A DNA stretch of 64,000 nt from Garcia nutans (Eukaryota; Streptophyta; Magnoliopsida; Malpighiales; Euphorbiaceae): contig CANTUV010000035.1 of assembly GCA_947685225.1 (NCBI GenBank), forward strand, positions 3,665,501 to 3,729,500, written 5' to 3'. A program made the translations under genes and the position numbers. This document shows, piece after piece, positions 59,327 through 64,000 of this stretch. The notes below the pieces were generated by a model. That model did no database searches. It was not told where the DNA came from and was given only the letters and a program-made list of their open reading frames with translations. Position 1 is the stretch's first letter. Each line of letters opens with the position of its first letter.

Positions 59327-59794
59327 CAGGGGGGGGGGGGGGGGGGGGGGTCGTGTGGGGGCGGACGACCCCCCCTCGCCGGCGGCAATGCACACATATA
59401 TGGGGAGAGTTCCGCCCCCCCTCCGTCGTTGCCCCTGCTGCTTCTCCGCCCCTGCCCCCCCCCTCCCAGTCCCAGTCCCACGCACGAGCGAGACCGAGGT
59501 TGAATACAACCTCTTTCAATTTTTTTTTAACTTTATTAAGTAAAACGGCGCCGTTTCACTTAATAGAGTAAAATTTTAATCTATTAAGTGAACGGCGCCG
59601 TTTCACTTAATAGAGTTAAAAAAAAATTTAAAAGCCAGCAGCATTCTGCTGCTGGCTCGAGCGAGACTGAGAGAGAGAGGCACACACAGCACAGACAGAG
59701 AGAGGTAGGGGCGGAGCTGTTGCAGCAGCAGACGACCGGCGACGGCGAGCAGGCGATTTTGCCCCCCCTCAACAAGTGTCTGGTTTCGCCACTG
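59327..59794. mobile_element. hAT-type non-autonomous element (8-bp TSD), copy 1
   Basis: 468 bp flanked by CCACGGTT on both sides (59319-59326, 59795-59802). The right end, on the minus strand, begins CAGTGGCGAAACCAGACAC and runs into a GGGGGGGC block; the left end begins CAG followed by about 23 G, apparently a collapsed version of the same end. The interior has G/C-rich sequence and an inverted repeat around 59530-59620, with ACGGCGCCGT occurring twice. Open frames across the G run are composition artefacts. Confidence 0.8.
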
Positions 59795-59876
59795 CCACGG
59801 TTTGAATATTCAATAAACCAGACAACAAAACCGGTGAACAGAATCGTGGCTGCTATCATAAACCACATCCCACGGG

Positions 59877-60597
59877 CAGTGGCGGATGTAGGTGGGGGCA
59901 CGTGGGGTCTGTTGCCCCCTCTTCACCCAGCCATATACATGAATATATATATATACACACACACTACATGTGTATTGCCCTCTTTTATGTGTGTATATTG
60001 CCCCCATTCCATGTGTGTATATGTATATGCATTACTTATATATATATATATATTATATTTATTTATATAATTATAAATATACTCTAATATATAATATGTA
60101 TTATATATTATATTAAATTTTTACAATTAAATTTTTACAATATATATTAAATTAATAAATCTATATATTTATTAGCTTTAATTATTTTTAATTTGTATTC
60201 TAAAATTGATATTAATAATTATTTTGTAATTTAATTATGAATTGAATTTAAAAATTTTGTAAAATTAATCATTTTGCAAAAAATATTATGTCATATAAAT
60301 TTATTAAAAAATAATTAGCTTAAATATTTTTTAAATAACTTAAAAATATATAAATATTATTTAAAAATATATATTATATAATTTTTTAAAGTAATATTTA
60401 AATATTAAAATAAAATGATAAAAATTTAATATTTAAATATTTAATATAAAAATAAAATAAAATATTAATATTAATATTAATATCAACTATTTATATTAAT
60501 TTTTTAATATTAAAATAAAATTAAATATAAATTTAGTTATAATTTTTGTTCGCTTAAAAATTTTGCCCCCCTCAACATGATCCTGGTTCCGCCACTG
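59877..60597. mobile_element. hAT-type non-autonomous element (8-bp TSD), copy 2
   Basis: 721 bp flanked by CCCACGGG on both sides (59869-59876, 60598-60605). The left end is CAGTGGCGGATGTAGGTGGG and the right end, on the minus strand, CAGTGGCGGAACCAGGATC, giving a ~10-bp inverted end. Both ends contain a GGGGGGCAAA-type block just inside. The interior is AT-rich and non-coding. Ends and 8-bp duplication place it in the hAT superfamily. It is related to copy 1 but was inserted separately 75 bp away. Confidence 0.88.
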
Positions 60598-61722
60598 CCC
60601 ACGGGAGAAGGTGCTCATGAACAACCACGTCACTGATTTATTTGTTTTAGTTGTGACTACCATCACAAGATCTGCATCAGCATATGGCTGTGAGAAATCT
60701 ACAATTTGATACCCTTCTGATCTTATTACTATATCACCAACAGCCGCATCAAAATTCTAAGACAAGCACAAAATGTTATCATAATATTCCTTTTATTCTT
60801 TTCTGTTCTACAAGAAGTTTTACCCATTCTTCCATTAATTGGCTAATGTAAGAAACATGATCTAACCTTGAGAGCAACGTCCTCAAGCAAAGCATCATAA
60901 GAACCATTGAAGGTAATTGTTTTATAACTCCCTTTGTAGGATTGAGGCTCCACAGCAGCTCCAAAGACATCAAGAGCAAACTCAATGAATTGTTGTCGAC
61001 GAAGACTTGCTTCCATAGAATTCTCGAGAATTGATCGAAGTTGTAGGCCAATCTTTAATTGTTGCGCTTCAATGTGGGGCTTTGACAATTGTACTCCTGA
61101 GTTGAACCCAAGTTTATAACGAGCTGTTAAAATCTCAAGAATTTCAAGTAGGCTGAATTTAACAGATAATGATAAAGAAAAACAATTGATCAATGACATA
61201 ATCAAGAACATGAGAAAACCTTTTTTGAACTGTCTTCTTCGCCTAATTCCCCTTTGCCTTTCCTTTTGAGATTCATGCTCAAATAACATTTCCTTCAACT
61301 CTCTAATCCTGCTGATGTTTCGTAGGACAAGATACTCATCTGGATCTGGTCTGCAAATATTTAAAGTCAAACTTGGAAATAGTAAATAAAAAATAAATAA
61401 AAAATAGACAAGCCTTCCGCCTTGGAAGTTGGAACAAGTGATCATGCAAGTTACAAGCAAAACTCCGAGAATATTTGCTAGGTATATCAGCTAAATCTAC
61501 TCGATTTGAGTTCCTAGGTGAATGCTTGAGATTCACTGAGAAATTAAAAGTCAAGGGATAAAAGCTGTCAACAGCCATCTCTGCTCCACTTTTCTCAACA
61601 TCAATGGAGACAAGACTGCTGGAATCAACAGCCACACAAGCAGAGACTACGGAAATTGCTATTTCATCTTGTAGTAATAGTGAAAAAAGAATGGTAAATG
61701 ACAAGGCGGAAACACAATCCAT

Positions 61723-62869
61723 TGTTTCTCTTGCACAAACAAAAAGGAGTTTTCTTACATTCTGAACTCCAAAGCCTGTGCTCCCTAGTGATTTTAATTT
61801 ATGTTGATGGTCCTCTTAGTCTTAGCACAACATTCTCCCCTCAAGTTGACTTTGGCCAGGTTTTGTATTTTCCTTGAAAGTTCTGAAAGTGTGATGCCAT
61901 TTTAAAAAAATTGGGATCATAGTTGAAATTAAAATTTTATATGTTTATTATAGTCTTTAAAATTTTTTATTATAATAATATTATATATTAAGTAATATGT
62001 TAAATTTATTAAAATAAAGATTGTCAATCTTTAAAATTATTGTTATTTTTCAAATGGTACAATTTAAAAGATGGCAATACAAGGACCGTATTTCAAACAT
62101 TAATAGAAGCCATTTGAAATCAATTCGCATCATAAGTGCGAGACTATGTTTTTTTCTTTAATTTAATATATATATATATATATTTACATATATAATTTAA
62201 TATATATATATATATAAAAATTAAATTATATATATTTTTAATCTATAATACTAAATGAGTCGAGTAGAACTGACCTTTAAATAGTTTAAGCTCAGCTTAT
62301 TATAAAATAGTTAAGTTCTAATTTAAATTCGGATTAAATTCAAATAGAATTTGAGTTGTATTGAACCAGCTCATATATTATATACTTAATTTAAATAAAT
62401 TTAATAAAATTAATAAACTTATTTTAATTTTAATTTTTTACATTTTTATAAAAAATATACTAAAATTAATAATTTTATAAAATATGAATATTATAATTAT
62501 ATATTAACAAAAATAAAATATTATATTACTATAATTTTATATTTTACTATAAATTTTTAAGTTATTTTATATTTAATATTATTATATATAATTTTTCACA
62601 TATACTATATATTAATAAATTATATATATTAAATTAATTAAAAAATTAATATGTTTACATATATAATTATATATATTAAATTATATATATTTTTAATCTA
62701 ATATACTAAACAAGTTAATTTATAACCTTAATTCACGAATTTTTTAAATAAGTTAGCTCATGAGCTAATAAGTCAAATATTTTTTAATTTAAATTTAATT
62801 TATTTAATAAATAAATAATTTAAATTTAAATCTGAAAATTTTTTTAACAAATTGAAAATCAAGTCCAAC
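61723..62869. other. Intergenic region upstream of both GLR copy B and the CLASRP gene
   Basis: The first ~150 bases are the GLR copy B 5' flank. 62160-62800 is AT-rich, with AT runs and pieces resembling a decayed palindromic transposon (CTGACC...GTTTAAGCTCAGCTTAT and GTTAGCTCATGAGCTAATAAG). No coding region. Confidence 0.5.
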
Positions 62870-63267
62870 GCAGACAGCTTAACTGATTTGCATCTTACGT
62901 TAGATTTTGAAACGACGGAAGGCATTCCTCCGTATTTTACAGACAAGAAGGGCAAATTGTCCTTGTCGTTTGAGCAACGGGGAAAGAGAAACTTTTATTT
63001 ACATTATCAAACGTCGTCGTTTCCAGCGCGAAGTCGACATATGCGGGGCTATTGGTATCTAGGCCGTCCATCATGCTGTAACGAGAATCAGTGAACGGCT
63101 CCGATTTAAAATTTAGCATTCAAGAGCTCGAGGCCAAGCGTTTTGTGCTGCGACGCAAAACAGAAGAAATACAGAGCCAGTAGTTGCAATTTCCTGTTTA
63201 GAATCGGTGGAGAAAGCTTATCGGGGTGGAAGATTCGGGTTAGGGTTTGGATTTGTGAGAGAAAAAG
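62870..63267 (+). promoter_or_regulatory. Promoter and leader of the CLASRP-like gene, with telo-box
   Basis: A GC-richer stretch directly before the ATG. GGGTTAGGGTTT at 63237-63248 is a telo-box (AAACCCTAACCC on the other strand), common near start sites of plant housekeeping genes for translation and RNA processing. AACGTCGTCGTTTCC lies near 63010. No clear TATA box was seen, which suits a housekeeping promoter. Confidence 0.5.
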
Positions 63268-64000
63268 ATGTGGCACGAAGCGAGAAGATCCGAGAGAAAG
63301 GTACATGACTTGATGGACGCGGCTCGAAAGAGAGCCCAGAGACGAGCTGTGTATTTGGCTAAGAGAAGAGGCGATCCTCAGCAATCTATTCAGGTCATCG
63401 GATCTCGTTGCCGTACCTACCGCGACGATGGTCTTTATCAAGCCACTCAAGATCAGCAAGGCCTGTATGTTACTCTTTATTACTCAAATCCCTTCTCAAA
63501 ACCCTCATGTTCTTTAATTTTTTTTTTCCTGTAAATCAATCAGAATCTTAGAATTTTTAATTTATAAGTAATTGGATTGAATTTGATACTTTATAATAAA
63601 AATTTGAACATAACTAATCCTGTAAAAAATTCTCAGGATTCCTTGGAATGGAAAAGAGGATGTTCTAATTGACAGGTTCTTTCTCTCTTTCACACTCTGG
63701 TTGCATGCTTAGTTTTTCTTTGCTATTGCTCTTAAAGTTGAGGATTGTTTGTTCCATTATTGAATAGATTTGATGGCCGTGCTTTGCTTGATTTTATTCG
63801 AGAGTCTGGGTCAAGACGGTTTCGGGTCCCAGAAAAATCAGAAGAAGAAGAAGAACTAGAAGAGTTTGTTAATTTTGAGCGTTATCGGGATTTAATTAAG
63901 CATCGACGTAGAGGATGTCGGTACTTTTTTATTTTCTGATTACGTGTTCCATTCTCATATCATATCTTAGCTTGTTTTCTTCATTATCTTTTACTTATGC
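63268..64000 (+). CDS. CLASRP/SWAP-type splicing regulator, N-terminal part
   Basis: Start of a homologue of CLK4-associating SR-rich protein, a nuclear splicing regulator with a suppressor-of-white-apricot N-terminal (DRY_EERY) domain. Exons 63268-63464, 63637-63675 and 63768-63916 join in phase; the third ends with a GT donor, and the gene continues past the window. The first exon begins MWHEARRSERKVHDLMDAAR and includes KRRGDPQQSIQVIGSRCRTY; exons 2-3 give LIPWNGKEDVLIDRFDGRAL, an acidic Glu run and FVNFERYRDLIKHRRRG. All match the domain order of animal CLASRP (MWHEAR..., IDRFDVRA, NYERYR). The ATG at 63268 is the family's conserved start. The Arg/Ser-rich C-terminus lies outside the window. 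Confidence 0.9.

Larger units (their letters stand above)
58220..61722 (-). pseudogene. Glutamate receptor-like pseudogene, copy B, split by two hAT insertions
   Basis: A second GLR gene, heavily decayed. Exon 1 (from 61722) gives a signal peptide and VSIDVEKSGAEMAVDSFYPL, with the linker SVNLKHSPRNSNRVDLA. Most of the amino-terminal domain is gone. 60867-61140 holds lobe S1 (LKIGLQLRS ... FNGSYDALLEDVALK). The next exon starts at 60756 (NFDAAVGDIVIRSEGYQIVD), is cut at FSR by one insertion, resumes with M1 (GMWFMIAATILFTGFVVWFI, ~59803-59868), is cut again at EYSNRG, and resumes GENGDSLARQIGSVLSYLF to its donor near 59236. 58694-59098 encodes M3 and S2 (VASTFIASLASMQ). The last part, 58220-58572, has a TAG in SDIS-stop-AIL, a frameshift after DANVNQS, M4 (AFFIISGGASAIAFFIKII) and a TAG in GL-stop-MW. 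Confidence 0.88.

Noticed and set aside
59272..59571. Open frames on both strands with Gly/Pro/Arg-rich proteins
   Set aside because: They cross the G run and GC-rich interior of a hAT element; the content is composition-driven and no domain is seen.

Overview
The window is nuclear DNA of a eudicot plant. It is very AT-rich, its genes carry many short GT-AG introns, and its protein families are plant-specific (CYP707A, RCC reductase, class B heat-shock factor, plant GLR). Copia, LINE, hAT, Mutator-type and Stowaway elements fill much of the rest. The species cannot be fixed from sequence alone.

Layout. 0.7-3.7 kb: intact centrin gene (-), with a 492-bp foldback MITE (9-bp target duplication) just upstream. 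6.7-9.9 kb: intact nine-exon CYP707A, abscisic acid 8'-hydroxylase (-), with a distal ABRE/G-box island at about 11.5 kb. 14.1-14.8 kb: a decayed ~80-bp satellite-like array. 16.5-19.6 kb: two broken tandem copies of red chlorophyll catabolite reductase (-). 20.1-21.7 kb: an element with 72-bp inverted ends and a nested 181-bp palindromic MITE. 21.9-25.2 kb: HSFB1/TBF1-type heat-shock factor (-), whose leader keeps a conserved-peptide uORF and whose promoter has heat-shock elements. 25.3-37.3 kb: gene-poor AT-rich DNA with a Stowaway MITE, LINE/SINE debris and local duplications. 37.4-38.0 kb: DUF1685 gene (-). 39.1-45.2 kb: a full-length but dead Ty1/copia element with 5-bp target duplications. 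48.0-50.3 kb: a 5'-truncated LINE (-). 53.1-61.7 kb: two broken GLR genes (-); the downstream one is split by two separate hAT-type insertions. 63.3 kb to the right edge: the start of a CLASRP/SWAP-type splicing-factor gene (+).

How it fits together. Centrin, RCC reductase and HSFB1 are neighbours in the same order in Arabidopsis (At4g37010, At4g37000, At4g36990, from memory, with a SWAP-domain gene next to them). The window therefore looks like that ancestral block, expanded by transposons and extra genes, with the RCC reductase step broken at this site. CYP707A (ABA catabolism), HSFB1 (heat/defence repressor under uORF control) and RCC reductase (chlorophyll breakdown) are all stress- or senescence-related, but nothing here shows co-regulation.

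I see no clearly undescribed biological system. The best leads are the decayed RCC reductase pair, the twin hAT insertions in one GLR exon, the hairpin-repeat leader of the copia element, the dimeric satellite-like array, and a CYP707A that lacks two segments usual in its family. Exon boundaries were set by eye from GT-AG sites and reading frame.
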